NCBI GenBank assembly: GCA_965217825.1
Contig: OZ244571.1
Location: forward strand, 806,001-870,000
Source: VXNE01 sp965217825
GTDB lineage: Bacteria; Pseudomonadota; Gammaproteobacteria; Pseudomonadales; Azotimanducaceae
Reading direction: 5' to 3'
Length of the DNA: 64,000 bases
Under the pieces are notes generated by a model, which saw only the letters and a program-made list of their open reading frames with translations, was not told the DNA's origin and ran no database searches. How positions within the stretch are numbered: position 1 is the stretch's first letter; every line of letters starts with the position of its first letter. Below, piece after piece: positions 37,408 to 51,159 of this stretch. The translations under genes were made by a program, and so were the position numbers.

Positions 37408-40400
37408 ATGACCTATAGGTTCACCGAGAAAAAGCGCATCCGTAAAGACTTCGGCAAGTTGCCGGAGATCATGGAACTGCCCTACCTCCTGTCGACACAA
37501 TTGGAGTCGTACAGCAAGTTCTTGCAGCGCGACGTTCTTGCGCGCTACCGCCAGGATGTCGGTTTGCACGCGGCGTTCCGATCCGTGTTTCCCATTGTCA
37601 GCTATTCCGGCAATGCGGCTTTGGAGTACGTCGACTACCGGCTTGGAGAGCCCGTCTTCGATGTCAAGGAGAGCGTCCTGCGCGCCACAACCTTTGCGGC
37701 GCCGTTGCGCGTAAGGGTCCAATTGATCATCTACGACCGCGAATCGTCGAACAAGGCCGTCAAGGACGTCAAGGAGCAGGAGGTCTACATGGGCGAAGTT
37801 CCGCTCATGACCGATAACGGCACATTCATCGTAAACGGCACCGAGCGGGTCGTCGTCTCACAACTGCATCGGTCGCCGGGAGTTTTCTTCGATCACGACC
37901 GCGGCAAGACGCACTCCTCCGGCAAACTCCTTTACAACGCCCGGGTCATTCCGTATCGCGGCTCCTGGCTGGACTTCGAGTTCGATCCGAAAGACATGGT
38001 TTTCGTGCGTATAGACCGCCGCAGAAAGCTGCCGGCGACGGTCATGCTGCGCGCGCTCGGATACTCATCCGAGGAAATCCTGACCATGTTCTTCGAGATG
38101 AACGTCTTTCACTTCAAGAAGGATGGCTACTCGGTCGACCTTGTGCCCGAACGGATGCGAGGCGAGGTTGCCAGCTTCGACATGAAGGACCGGGCGAGCA
38201 ACGTCATCGTCGAATCGGGCCGGCGCATCACGGCACGCCATGTCCGCCTGCTGGAGAATTCCGGCCTGCGACGTCTCGATGTTCCAAGAGAGTATCTGCT
38301 CGGTCGCATCCTCGCGCGGGATGCGGTCGATCCGGAAACCGGCGAGATCATCGTCCCGTGCAACACGGCGATTGATGACGACATGATGGACGAATTCGGA
38401 GAAAGGAAAGTCAAGGTCATCGAAACGATCTATACGAACGACCTCGACTGTGGTCCGTATATCTCCGATACGCTGGGCAACGACCCTACGCAGACGCAGC
38501 TCGAAGCGCTGGTCGAGATCTATCGAATGATGCGCCCGGGCGAGCCGCCGACCAAGGAAGCGGCCGAAAATCTGTTCCGGAACCTTTTCTTTTTCGAAGA
38601 ACGCTACGACCTGTCCGCCGTGGGGCGGATGAAGTTCAATCGCCGCCTTGGTCGGGACGCGATCACGGGTTCGGGGACGCTGTCCAACGAAGACATTGTC
38701 GAAGTGTTGCGCACGTTGATCGCTATCCGAAACGGCAAGGGCTCCGTGGACGACATCGACCACCTCGGCAATCGGCGCGTGCGATCTGTCGGGGAGATGG
38801 CGGAGAATGCGTTCCGCATCGGTCTGATTCGCGTCGAGAGAGCGGTGAAGGAGCGCCTTTCTCTCGCCGAGTCGGAAGGGCTGATGCCGCAGGACATGAT
38901 CAACGCGAAACCTGTCGCGGCCTCTATCAAGGAGTTCTTCGGCTCCAGTCAGCTCTCGCAGTTCATGGATCAACAGAATCCGTTGTCCGAGGTGACGCAC
39001 AAGCGGAAGGTATCGGCGTTGGGGCCGGGCGGCCTGACGCGCGAGCGAGCTGGTTTCGAGGTGCGCGATGTCCACCCGACCCACTATGGCCGCGTCTGTC
39101 CCATCGAAACGCCGGAAGGGCCGAATATCGGCCTTATCAACAGTTTGGCAACATACGCGCGGACCAACGAATATGGCTTCCTTGAGACGCCCTACCGCAG
39201 GGTTGTCGACGGCAAGGTCACCGACGAGATCGAATACCTGTCGGCCATCGACGAGGCCGAGTACGTTATCGCCCAAGCCAACACGCGGGTAGAAAACGGC
39301 GAACTCGTGGAAGACCTGGTCGATGTGCGGCACCAGAACGAGTTCACGAAGACCACGGCCGGCAACGTCGACTACATGGACGTGTCACCCAAGCAAGTCG
39401 TGTCCGTGGCGGCGGCGTTGATCCCGTTTCTCGAGCACGACGACGCCAACCGGGCGTTGATGGGTTCGAACATGCAGCGCCAGGCGGTACCGACGATACG
39501 TACCGAAACGCCGCTTGTCGGCACAGGCATGGAGCGTCACGTAGCGCGGGACTCGGGCGTGTGCGTCATCGCGGAACGGGGCGGCACGGTGGACAGCGTA
39601 GATGCCGGGCGCATCATCATTCGGGTCGCGGATGAGGAAACCGGCGCGGGCGAAGCGGGCGTTGACATCTACAACCTGACCAAGTTCACCCGCTCGAACC
39701 AGAACACGTGCATCAACCAGCGTCCCCTGGTCAAGAAGGGGGACCACATAGCGAAGGGTGACATCCTTGCCGATGGACCCTCCATCGACATGGGCGAATT
39801 GGCCCTGGGCCAGAACATGCGTATCGCGTTCATGCCGTGGAACGGTTACAACTTCGAGGATTCGATACTCATCTCCGAGCGGGTTGTGCAGGAGGATCGC
39901 TTCACCAGCGTTCACATCCAGGAGCTGTCGTGCATCGCCCGGGATACGAAGCTTGGACCGGAGGAGATTACCGCGGACATACCGAACGTCGGCGAATCGG
40001 CGTTGGGCAAGCTTGACGAGTCAGGCATCGTCTACATCGGGGCCGAAGTGGTCGCTGGCGACGTGCTGGTCGGCAAGGTGACGCCGAAAGGCGAAACGCA
40101 ATTGACACCCGAAGAGAAGCTCTTGCGAGCCATATTCGGCGAGAAGGCGTCGGACGTAAAGGATACGTCGCTACGGGTGCCCACCGGAGTCAAGGGCACG
40201 ATCATCGACGTTCGCGTCCTGACGCGTGACGGTGTCGAGAAGGATAGGCGGGCGATGGATCTCGAACGGGAAGAACTCGCCCAGATCAGGAAGGACCTCG
40301 ACGACGAATACCGTATTGTCGAGACGGCAACGTACGAGCGGCTGCAGAGCGCCTTGAGCGACAACGCGGTGGCGAGCGCCCCGAGGAAATCGCGGGGCGA

Positions 40401-41490
40401 CACCGTCGACGCGGCGTACCTGGCCACTCTGCCGAAAGACGATTGGTTCAAGATCCGCATGGCGGTCGACGCCCTGAACGAGCAGATCGACAAGGCGGAG
40501 CGTCAACTCAAGGCACGCAAGGCTGCGCTCGACGCTCGCTTCGAGGACAAGATGACGAAACTGAAGTCGGGCGACGAAATGGCGCCCGGCGTACTGAAAA
40601 TCGTCAAGGTGTACCTCGCCATCAAGCGGCACCTACAGCCCGGCGACAAAATGGCGGGCCGACACGGCAACAAGGGCGTGATTTCCGCCATCATGCCAAT
40701 CGAGGACATGCCGTTCGACGAAAACGGAGAACCGATAGACATCGTCCTGAATCCGCTCGGTGTGCCGAAGCGGATGAACGTCGGCCAGGTGCTCGAAACC
40801 CATCTCGGGTGGGCGGCGAAGGGTATCGGCGAGCGGATAGGCAAGCTGCTCGAAGCGCGGGATGCCAACGGAGGTGCACCGGCGCGAATTCGGGCGTATC
40901 TCGAAGATGTATATAACGGGTTCGAGGGGCGCGAGGAAGATTTCGATCAACTCACCGACGACGAAATCCTTGAACTTGCGGGGAACCTCACTAGCGGGTT
41001 GCCTATCGCCACGCCGGTCTTCGATGGCGCGAAGGAGGAGGTCATCAAGAAGATGCTGGAACTCTCGGGTCTACCGACCAACGGTCAGACAACGCTATAC
41101 GATGGCCGCACGGGCGACAGGTTCGATTCGCCCGTGACGATCGGGTACATGTACATGATGAAGCTGAATCACCTGGTGGACGACAAGATGCACGCGCGCT
41201 CCACCGGATCCTACAGTCTTGTCACACAGCAGCCGCTGGGCGGCAAGGCGCAGTTTGGGGGTCAGCGGTTCGGCGAAATGGAAGTCTGGGCGCTGGAAGC
41301 CTACGGCGCGGCGTATACGCTGCAGGAGATGCTGACGGTGAAGTCCGACGATGTGGCGGGCCGGACCAAGATGTACAAGAACATTGTCGGCAACGATTTC
41401 AGTATGGAACCCGGCATGCCGGAGTCCTTCAACGTGCTGGTCAAGGAAATCAGATCCTTGGGCATCTACGTCGAGTTGGAAAGCGAATAG
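37408..41490 (+). CDS. rpoB: DNA-directed RNA polymerase subunit beta
   Basis: A 1360-residue catalytic subunit, close to E. coli (1342). It begins MTYRFTEKKRIRKDFGKL and contains RVVVSQLHRSPGVFFDHDRG and the rifampicin-pocket stretch GSSQLSQFMDQQNPLSEVTH followed by KRKVSALGPGGLTRERAGFE. The positions equivalent to E. coli D516, H526 and S531 are wild type, so rifampicin sensitivity is predicted. Further motifs are PIETPEGPNIGLINSL, NGYNFEDSILISERVV, HLQPGDKMAGRHGNKGV and the C-terminal AQFGGQRFGEMEVWALEAYG. It is followed 13 bases later by rpoC. Confidence 0.99.
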   Translation: MTYRFTEKKRIRKDFGKLPEIMELPYLLSTQLESYSKFLQRDVLARYRQDVGLHAAFRSVFPIVSYSGNAALEYVDYRLGEPVFDVKESVLRATTFAAPLRVRVQLIIYDRESSNKAVKDVKEQEVYMGEVPLMTDNGTFIVNGTERVVVSQLHRSPGVFFDHDRGKTHSSGKLLYNARVIPYRGSWLDFEFDPKDMVFVRIDRRRKLPATVMLRALGYSSEEILTMFFEMNVFHFKKDGYSVDLVPERMRGEVASFDMKDRASNVIVESGRRITARHVRLLENSGLRRLDVPREYLLGRILARDAVDPETGEIIVPCNTAIDDDMMDEFGERKVKVIETIYTNDLDCGPYISDTLGNDPTQTQLEALVEIYRMMRPGEPPTKEAAENLFRNLFFFEERYDLSAVGRMKFNRRLGRDAITGSGTLSNEDIVEVLRTLIAIRNGKGSVDDIDHLGNRRVRSVGEMAENAFRIGLIRVERAVKERLSLAESEGLMPQDMINAKPVAASIKEFFGSSQLSQFMDQQNPLSEVTHKRKVSALGPGGLTRERAGFEVRDVHPTHYGRVCPIETPEGPNIGLINSLATYARTNEYGFLETPYRRVVDGKVTDEIEYLSAIDEAEYVIAQANTRVENGELVEDLVDVRHQNEFTKTTAGNVDYMDVSPKQVVSVAAALIPFLEHDDANRALMGSNMQRQAVPTIRTETPLVGTGMERHVARDSGVCVIAERGGTVDSVDAGRIIIRVADEETGAGEAGVDIYNLTKFTRSNQNTCINQRPLVKKGDHIAKGDILADGPSIDMGELALGQNMRIAFMPWNGYNFEDSILISERVVQEDRFTSVHIQELSCIARDTKLGPEEITADIPNVGESALGKLDESGIVYIGAEVVAGDVLVGKVTPKGETQLTPEEKLLRAIFGEKASDVKDTSLRVPTGVKGTIIDVRVLTRDGVEKDRRAMDLEREELAQIRKDLDDEYRIVETATYERLQSALSDNAVASAPRKSRGDTVDAAYLATLPKDDWFKIRMAVDALNEQIDKAERQLKARKAALDARFEDKMTKLKSGDEMAPGVLKIVKVYLAIKRHLQPGDKMAGRHGNKGVISAIMPIEDMPFDENGEPIDIVLNPLGVPKRMNVGQVLETHLGWAAKGIGERIGKLLEARDANGGAPARIRAYLEDVYNGFEGREEDFDQLTDDEILELAGNLTSGLPIATPVFDGAKEEVIKKMLELSGLPTNGQTTLYDGRTGDRFDSPVTIGYMYMMKLNHLVDDKMHARSTGSYSLVTQQPLGGKAQFGGQRFGEMEVWALEAYGAAYTLQEMLTVKSDDVAGRTKMYKNIVGNDFSMEPGMPESFNVLVKEIRSLGIYVELESE

Positions 41491-41503
41491 CGGGAGACAT
41501 GCG

Positions 41504-45679
<4,176 letters not shown>

Positions 45680-45693
45680 CGGGGCCGATTGAA

Positions 45694-46572
45694 TCAGCGC
45701 CACCGGCGCGGGTTGACGCCGAATCCGCCGACCCGCGCCGACATGCGTTCGAACTTCTCCCTGTTGGCACCGCGCCAGCGTAGATCTTCGAGGGATTCGG
45801 CCAGTGGCACATCCGTGACCAGGACCGCCAGTTTGCGATAAAGTGCGGCTTCCTTGCGCATCGCCTTGAGCGTTGCTGCAAGCTTTGCCGCTCCTCGTAT
45901 CTCCGTGGGCCAGGTTCGGGGATCGCCGGGGATCGCGTCTACCGTGCGGTAGTGTTGCAGCAGAGCGGACGCGGTCTTTCGCCCGAAACCTGGAATGCCT
46001 GGAATGCCGTCCGCAGTATCGCCGACGAGCGCCAACCAATCGGGAATGCTCTCGGGGTCGACGCCATTGCGCGCGCGCACGCCTTGGGCATCGATAACGC
46101 GCCGCCGCACCGTATCGAACTGCACGACGCGGTGCCCGTCGTCGACGCATTGACCGAGGTCCTTGTCGGGAGACAGGATGCGTACCTGGTCGACCTCGTC
46201 GCGCCAGCGCGCGGCGCCAGTCGCCAGCGCATCGTCCGCCTCGAATTCGTCCATCGCCCAGACGACGATGCCGAGCGCATCCACCGCATCTTCTACCAGG
46301 TCGAACTGCGCGAGCACTGCGGGGTCCAGGCCCTCTCCAGACTTGTACCCGGAGTAAAGGCGGTTGCGGAACGAGTCGACGGGGTTGTCGAATGCAACCG
46401 CCAGGTGGGTCACATCGTCGTAGGGGTCCTCGACCAGCCTGATCAATGTGGAGACAACTCCGACGGTCCCCTTCACATCCTGGCCGGAGGGCGACAGACG
46501 GGGCGGCCGCCTGGAGTAGTGCGCGCGGAACAGCTCGAACGTGCCGTCGATCAAGTGCAGCCGCATCGGCAT
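45694..46572 (-). CDS. 5'-3' exonuclease / flap endonuclease family protein (PolA N-domain-like)
   Basis: A 292-residue stand-alone homologue of the DNA polymerase I 5' nuclease domain. Metal-binding acidic residues appear in MRLHLIDGTFELFRAHYS, FDNPVDSFRNRLYSGYKSGE, DEFEADDALATGAARW and ILSPDKDLGQCV; the helix-hairpin-helix region reads LALVGDTADGIPGIPGFGRK. It probably trims 5' flaps or RNA primers. Start 46572 (MPMRL) or the ATG two codons later. It is the last gene of a minus-strand run after the MaoC hydratase (41-base gap) and converges on rpoC. Confidence 0.9.
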   Translation of the reverse strand: MPMRLHLIDGTFELFRAHYSRRPPRLSPSGQDVKGTVGVVSTLIRLVEDPYDDVTHLAVAFDNPVDSFRNRLYSGYKSGEGLDPAVLAQFDLVEDAVDALGIVVWAMDEFEADDALATGAARWRDEVDQVRILSPDKDLGQCVDDGHRVVQFDTVRRRVIDAQGVRARNGVDPESIPDWLALVGDTADGIPGIPGFGRKTASALLQHYRTVDAIPGDPRTWPTEIRGAAKLAATLKAMRKEAALYRKLAVLVTDVPLAESLEDLRWRGANREKFERMSARVGGFGVNPRRWR

Positions 46573-46613
46573 GACGCTCTACGACGCGTTGCTGTCGAGG
46601 CGAGTCTGGAGAA

Positions 46614-47489
46614 TCACTGTCCCCACTCGAAATACGCGTTCGACACGACGGTCGTTTCGCCAGCGCGCGCCTCGAACAATGCGCGTCCGTCGCCGTCGAT
46701 CCAGGCCCGTACCTGCAACGTGTCACCGAGGAAGACGGGGGCCGAGAAGCGTACCTTGATCTTTTGAAAGCGCGCCGAGTCGCCTTCACAGAGCGCATCG
46801 AGCAAGAGGTGAGCGCAATGGCCGAAGGTGCACAGTCCGTGGAGGATGGGCTCTTCAAATCCGCCGAAACGCGCCGCTTCCGGATCTATGTGCAGTGGGT
46901 TGTAGTCGCCGGACAATCGGTAGATGTGGGCTTGATTGTCGGCAATGTGCGCTTCCCGGACGATGTCGGGTTTGCGTTCGGGCAACGTGATCCTTTCGGA
47001 AAAGGTGCGGCCGGCGCCCTCGAAAGGTTCGATATCACCCAGTTTTTCCACGCCGCGGCGGAACGAGCCGTTCACCATGCGCAGGTACAGGTTGCCCTCG
47101 GCGTCGCATACCTCGCTTTCGCATTCGACGAAACCATTGCCCTTGCCACGGGGGTGGGCGCCAATGAGTCGGGATCGCACGCTGACTCCGCCAGCGAGTG
47201 GCAAAGGGCGAAACATTTCAAGGTAACGTTCCGCGTCGATGTTGAGCGGTCCAGGCGAGTTCGGTATCAGTTCGGGATCGATGGGAGCCCCAGCGCCGCC
47301 CCAGCGAATCGCAAACGTCGGAAAGACACTGAATTCGGGGTGCTGCTCGTATACGAAACGCAGATCGCGCGTGCCGATCCCCGTCGCGTAAAGCAGCACA
47401 TCCCGCTGATCGTAGGCGATCTTGACGGGATCTCCCCATGGACCTGCCTCGTCATTGGGCAGAGCGGCCTTGGCGTCGTAGGTAGCCAT
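46614..47489 (-). CDS. MaoC-type 2-enoyl-CoA hydratase (double hot-dog)
   Basis: A 291-residue protein with two hot-dog folds, like the hydratase-2 part of eukaryotic multifunctional enzyme 2. The catalytic motif is in the C-terminal half: YRLSGDYNPLHIDPEAARFG (conserved Asp and His) followed by PILHGLCTFGHCAHLLL. The N-terminal half (YDQRDVLLYATGIG, VFPTFAIRWGG) is the structural, non-catalytic hot-dog. Such enzymes hydrate trans-2-enoyl-CoA to the (R)-3-hydroxyacyl-CoA. It lies 22 bases after the thiolase gene and upstream of the exonuclease, in the acyl-CoA carboxylase operon. Confidence 0.92.
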   Translation of the reverse strand: MATYDAKAALPNDEAGPWGDPVKIAYDQRDVLLYATGIGTRDLRFVYEQHPEFSVFPTFAIRWGGAGAPIDPELIPNSPGPLNIDAERYLEMFRPLPLAGGVSVRSRLIGAHPRGKGNGFVECESEVCDAEGNLYLRMVNGSFRRGVEKLGDIEPFEGAGRTFSERITLPERKPDIVREAHIADNQAHIYRLSGDYNPLHIDPEAARFGGFEEPILHGLCTFGHCAHLLLDALCEGDSARFQKIKVRFSAPVFLGDTLQVRAWIDGDGRALFEARAGETTVVSNAYFEWGQ

Positions 47490-47511
47490 GGCGATCTCGA
47501 TTCCTAGCGCA

Positions 47512-48720
47512 CTAGTCTGCGGTGAGCACTAGCGTCCCGGTGGTTGACAATGTGCCGCCGGTGCCGTTCACGACGCATGTCCGCGCGCTCGTCTGCTTGC
47601 CCTCGATGCCGTTGACGCCGTCCTCGGCGGTACCGGACAGTTGCCGATATGCTTCGACGAGAAGCTGCATGCCGTACATGCCGGAGTGGTTGAATGACAG
47701 GCCACCGCCGTTGGTATTGATTGGCAGGCGGCCGCCGGGTGCGGCGTGCCCCTCCTTCCACAGGGTGTAGCCCTTGCCCCGGGGGGCCAGACCGAGCATC
47801 TCAGCGGTAATGGCCGCCGTGATGGTGAAAGAGTCATAGATCATCGCCATTTCCATATCGCCGGGTCCGAGGCCCGCCATTTCGTAAGCGGTAGCGGATG
47901 AGCGCGATGCGGAGGTGGCAGTAAAGTCCTCCATTTCCAGCATGTTGGCATGACCCATGGACTCTCCGGCACCTGCGATCCACACGGGGTTGGTGCGCAG
48001 ACTGCGGGCTATTTCGGGTCGTGCAACGATGACGGCGCCGCCGTGGTCTGTAACAAGGCAACAGTGGAGCAGCGTCAGCGGCCAGGCGATCAACCGCGCA
48101 TTCACGACATCGGCAACGGTGATCCGTCCGCCGTACGGATTGGTGTCTTTCGAAAACATCAGGGCGCGCGGATTCAACGTGGCCCACTGACGGGTCACCA
48201 CCGAGACGTGCGCGAAATCTTCCGGCGTCGAGCCGAAACGGTGCATGTGCCGGACCATGGCGTGGGCGTAGTTCGATGGTGCGCCGAAGACGCCGTAGGA
48301 CATGGTCATCTCCGTGGCAGGATCGATCTCCCCGGCCGCGGCGCGCCCGCCTCCACCACCGGCCCCGCGATAGGACCAGCCCGCTTGCCCGTGACTGATC
48401 AGGGCGACATCGATGATGCCCGCGTGAATCGCCGCAAGCGCGTGATGCACGTGTATCTGGAAGGAACAGCCACCAACGGATGTTGTATCAATGTAGCGCG
48501 GCTTCAGTCCCAGATGCTCCGCCAGTTGCGACGACCATCCAGCGGAGAACACTCCCTGGATGTCCGAGATGGGAATTCCCGTTTGATTCGAGACGTTCTT
48601 TATGGCCTCGATACGGTGTTGTAGCGACGTGACCTTGGGTCCGCGCTCTTCGGGATAGCCGATTTCATTGGATTCCGCCGCGCCGACGATGGCTGCGGCG
48701 TTCTTGATGTTTGCTGCCAT
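47512..48720 (-). CDS. SCP2-type thiolase / lipid-transfer family acyl-CoA lyase
   Basis: A 402-residue thiolase-fold enzyme. ATG 48720 (MAANIKNAAAIVGAAESNEI) is preferred because GGAGAG lies eight bases upstream; it begins two bases after the DUF35 stop. The nucleophile-position Cys is C85 in TTSVGGCSFQIHVHHALAAI. The conserved His regions are in NTNGGGLSFNHSGMYGMQ and CVVNGTGGTLSTTGTLVL. SCP2-type thiolases paired with a DUF35 protein carry out thiolytic or retro-aldol cleavage of branched or steroid side-chain acyl-CoAs in other bacteria (for example Ltp2 with its DUF35 partner). Substrate here is unknown. Confidence 0.9.
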   Translation of the reverse strand: MAANIKNAAAIVGAAESNEIGYPEERGPKVTSLQHRIEAIKNVSNQTGIPISDIQGVFSAGWSSQLAEHLGLKPRYIDTTSVGGCSFQIHVHHALAAIHAGIIDVALISHGQAGWSYRGAGGGGGRAAAGEIDPATEMTMSYGVFGAPSNYAHAMVRHMHRFGSTPEDFAHVSVVTRQWATLNPRALMFSKDTNPYGGRITVADVVNARLIAWPLTLLHCCLVTDHGGAVIVARPEIARSLRTNPVWIAGAGESMGHANMLEMEDFTATSASRSSATAYEMAGLGPGDMEMAMIYDSFTITAAITAEMLGLAPRGKGYTLWKEGHAAPGGRLPINTNGGGLSFNHSGMYGMQLLVEAYRQLSGTAEDGVNGIEGKQTSARTCVVNGTGGTLSTTGTLVLTAD

Positions 48721-48722
48721 GC

Positions 48723-49175
48723 TCAACTCTCCGCCATGCGCCAGAAGGGAATGTGCGTATCTTCTTTGGCGGCTTCGAACTCGACCGTCACCTTGGCGCC
48801 GATCTTGATCGACTCGGGTTTGTTCGGATCGACGCCGCGCAGAACGGTCAACATGCGGTCGCCCTCGGCGAGGTCGATATATGCGGTGACGTAGGGCACT
48901 TCCTTTGCCCAGCCGCCGAAGGCGCGGTGCTGCACGGCGAAGGTGTGGATGCGTCCCTCGCCGCTCGCTTCAATCCATTCGATATCGGTGGCGTGGCAGA
49001 ACGGGCAAATGAGCCTCGGATACCAGTGAACGCGGTTGCAGCTCGTGCACCGCGGGAGCATCAGCTTGCCTTCTTTCGCGCCGTCCCAGAACGGCTGGGT
49101 ATGTTGTCCGTGCGGGGGTATGGGTTTGTCGTAGGCCAATCTATTCGGTCCGGTTCCTTCAAGAAACCTAAACAT
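48723..49175 (-). CDS. DUF35 zinc-ribbon/OB-fold acyl-CoA-associated protein
   Basis: A 150-residue protein with an N-terminal helix, a rubredoxin-like zinc ribbon using four Cys (LPRCTSCNRVHWYPR and CPFCHATDIEW, about residues 42-67) and a C-terminal OB fold (GEGRIHTFAVQHRAFGGWAK ... VPYVTAYIDLAEGDRMLTVL). DUF35 proteins form complexes with adjacent SCP2-type thiolases and contribute to acyl-CoA binding. The gene directly precedes such a thiolase with a two-base gap, supporting a complex. It follows the biotin carboxylase gene by 30 bases. Confidence 0.93.
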   Translation of the reverse strand: MFRFLEGTGPNRLAYDKPIPPHGQHTQPFWDGAKEGKLMLPRCTSCNRVHWYPRLICPFCHATDIEWIEASGEGRIHTFAVQHRAFGGWAKEVPYVTAYIDLAEGDRMLTVLRGVDPNKPESIKIGAKVTVEFEAAKEDTHIPFWRMAES

Positions 49176-49205
49176 AGCATGTCGAGACGCGTTGCCGTGC
49201 GGCGC

Positions 49206-51155
49206 TTAGTCTTCCAGTGCCAACAGTTCGGTTCCCTCGTCTACCCGATCACCGGGGACCACGTTGACGGTCAAGACCTTGCCGTCCCCAGGGGCGACGA
49301 TGTTGTGCTCCATCTTCATCGCCTCCAGTACCATCAGCGTCTGACCCGCTTTCACGCGGTCGCCGGCGGCAACCGCGACGGCCGTGATCGCGCCGGGCAT
49401 GGGTGCGGCAACATTGCCGCGCGGGTTCGCGACACTACGGAAGTCGCCGACGGCGACACCTTGTAGCTGAATGCGTTCGGTGGAGCCGTCCCTGAGGACA
49501 AACACGTCGTCACCGACGGGATAGACGGAAGCCTTCGCCAGTTCGCCGTTGATGCGCGCCTCGATTCGATTGTCGTACACGACTATCCCATGCACGTCGT
49601 ACGCCCCGTCGGGACCTTCCATCAGATAGGAACTGCCAGCGTCGACATTTCTCGTGGCTCGGATTTCAAGTTTCGCGCGGTTCCGGCGCAGGCGCAGCCG
49701 CTGGGCATGCGGCAAATTGAGTTGAAATCCGTCGGTGTTTTCCCAGGGTCCTGCCGTCGCAGGAACAGTTACCAGGGAAGCGACGGCCAGCAGGAGCGGC
49801 GCGGGATCGTCCGGAGGCGCCAGCGATGCCGCCGCGTCGGTGGTGAGTCCTGTGGTGTAGGTGCCGCGGGCGAATTCCGCATGCGCGAGAATATTCGCGA
49901 GATAACCCACGTTGTGCTCGACGCCGACAATCTCCGTTCGCCGCAACGCTTGTCGCAGGGCGGCGATGGCGGTGGGACGATCCGGCGCATGGGCGATGAT
50001 CTTCGCCATCATCGGGTCATAGTGAACGGGGACGTCTGAACCGGTCTCGACGCCGGCGTCTACGCGCACGCCTTCGGGCCAGGCAACATGGTGCAGCTTG
50101 CCGCTGGACGGCAGGAAGTTTCGTTTCGGGTTCTCGGCATAGATGCGAACTTCGATCGCGTGGCCGTCGATCTGCAAGTCGTCCTGGACGAAGGGCAGGG
50201 GCTCTCCCGCCGCGATGCGCAGTTGCAGTTCTACGAGGTCCAAGCCAAGAATTGCTTCCGTCACGGGATGCTCGACCTGTAGTCGCGTGTTCATTTCCAT
50301 GAAGTAGAAATCTTCATCCTCCACGATGAACTCGACAGTGCCCGCGCCGACGTAATCGATAGAGCGCGCGGCTCGCACCGCTGCTTCACCCATGGTAGTC
50401 CTTGAGCGCTGGCTCACCGTGGGCGCGGGCGCTTCTTCAACGACTTTCTGGTGACGGCGCTGGGTGGAGCAGTCCCGCTCGAACAGGTACACCATGTTAC
50501 CGTGGATATCACCAAGGACCTGCACCTCAATGTGTTTTGGCGCCCGTATCAGGCGCTCGAGCAAGACCCGGTCGTCCCCGAAGGCGGCTTTGGCTTCACG
50601 CCGGGCACCGTCGAGCGCCGCCCCGAAGCTCGCAGCAGTGTCAACGCGCCGCATACCGCGTCCGCCGCCACCGGCGGAAGCCTTGATCAATAACGGGAAG
50701 CCAAGCTCTTGCGCCTTCGCCGAGAGAATATCGGGATCCTGGTTGTCTCCCAGGTAGCCGGGAACGACAGGCGTGCCCGCGTCCCTCACCAGGTGTTTGG
50801 CTTCGATCTTCGAACCCATGGCGCGGATCGCGGAGGGCGAGGGGCCAACGAAAACACATTCCGCCGCGGCGCAGGCGTCGGCAAATTCTGCGTTCTCCGA
50901 CAGGAAGCCGTAACCGGGATGCACGGCATCCGCCCCGGTCGCGACGACAGCCCCCATTACCGCATCGATGTCCAGGTAACTTGCCGCCGCCACAGGCGGA
51001 CCAATCCGCACCGACCGGTCAGCCAGCCGAACATGTAACGCATCGGCATCCGCATCGGAATAGATGGCGACGGTCTCGACGCCGAGTCGGCGGGCGGTGC
51101 GCATGACGCGGCAGGCGATCTCGCCTCGATTGGCGACAAGCAAGGTTCTGATCAC
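49206..51155 (-). CDS. Acyl-CoA carboxylase biotin carboxylase/biotin carrier subunit (MCC/GCC type)
   Basis: A 649-residue alpha subunit. The biotin carboxylase part (1-450) has LLVANRGEIACRVMRTARRL, HPGYGFLSENAEFA, the ATP-grasp loop KASAGGGGRGMR, EVQVLGDIHGN, FERDCSTQRRHQKVVEEAPA and MEMNTRLQVEHPVTE. A middle domain follows, then a C-terminal biotinyl domain with EAMKMEHNIVAP; K614 is the expected biotin site for BirA (29572). It partners with the carboxyltransferase encoded four bases upstream. Together they carboxylate a 3-methylcrotonyl-, geranyl- or related branched enoyl-CoA at the gamma methyl; which one is unresolved. Confidence 0.94.
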   Translation of the reverse strand: MIRTLLVANRGEIACRVMRTARRLGVETVAIYSDADADALHVRLADRSVRIGPPVAAASYLDIDAVMGAVVATGADAVHPGYGFLSENAEFADACAAAECVFVGPSPSAIRAMGSKIEAKHLVRDAGTPVVPGYLGDNQDPDILSAKAQELGFPLLIKASAGGGGRGMRRVDTAASFGAALDGARREAKAAFGDDRVLLERLIRAPKHIEVQVLGDIHGNMVYLFERDCSTQRRHQKVVEEAPAPTVSQRSRTTMGEAAVRAARSIDYVGAGTVEFIVEDEDFYFMEMNTRLQVEHPVTEAILGLDLVELQLRIAAGEPLPFVQDDLQIDGHAIEVRIYAENPKRNFLPSSGKLHHVAWPEGVRVDAGVETGSDVPVHYDPMMAKIIAHAPDRPTAIAALRQALRRTEIVGVEHNVGYLANILAHAEFARGTYTTGLTTDAAASLAPPDDPAPLLLAVASLVTVPATAGPWENTDGFQLNLPHAQRLRLRRNRAKLEIRATRNVDAGSSYLMEGPDGAYDVHGIVVYDNRIEARINGELAKASVYPVGDDVFVLRDGSTERIQLQGVAVGDFRSVANPRGNVAAPMPGAITAVAVAAGDRVKAGQTLMVLEAMKMEHNIVAPGDGKVLTVNVVPGDRVDEGTELLALED

Positions 51156-51159
51156 GTCG

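Noticed and set aside
38065..39333. Minus-strand open frame of about 422 codons within rpoB
   Set aside because: Antisense to the most conserved part of RNA polymerase beta; no independent support.
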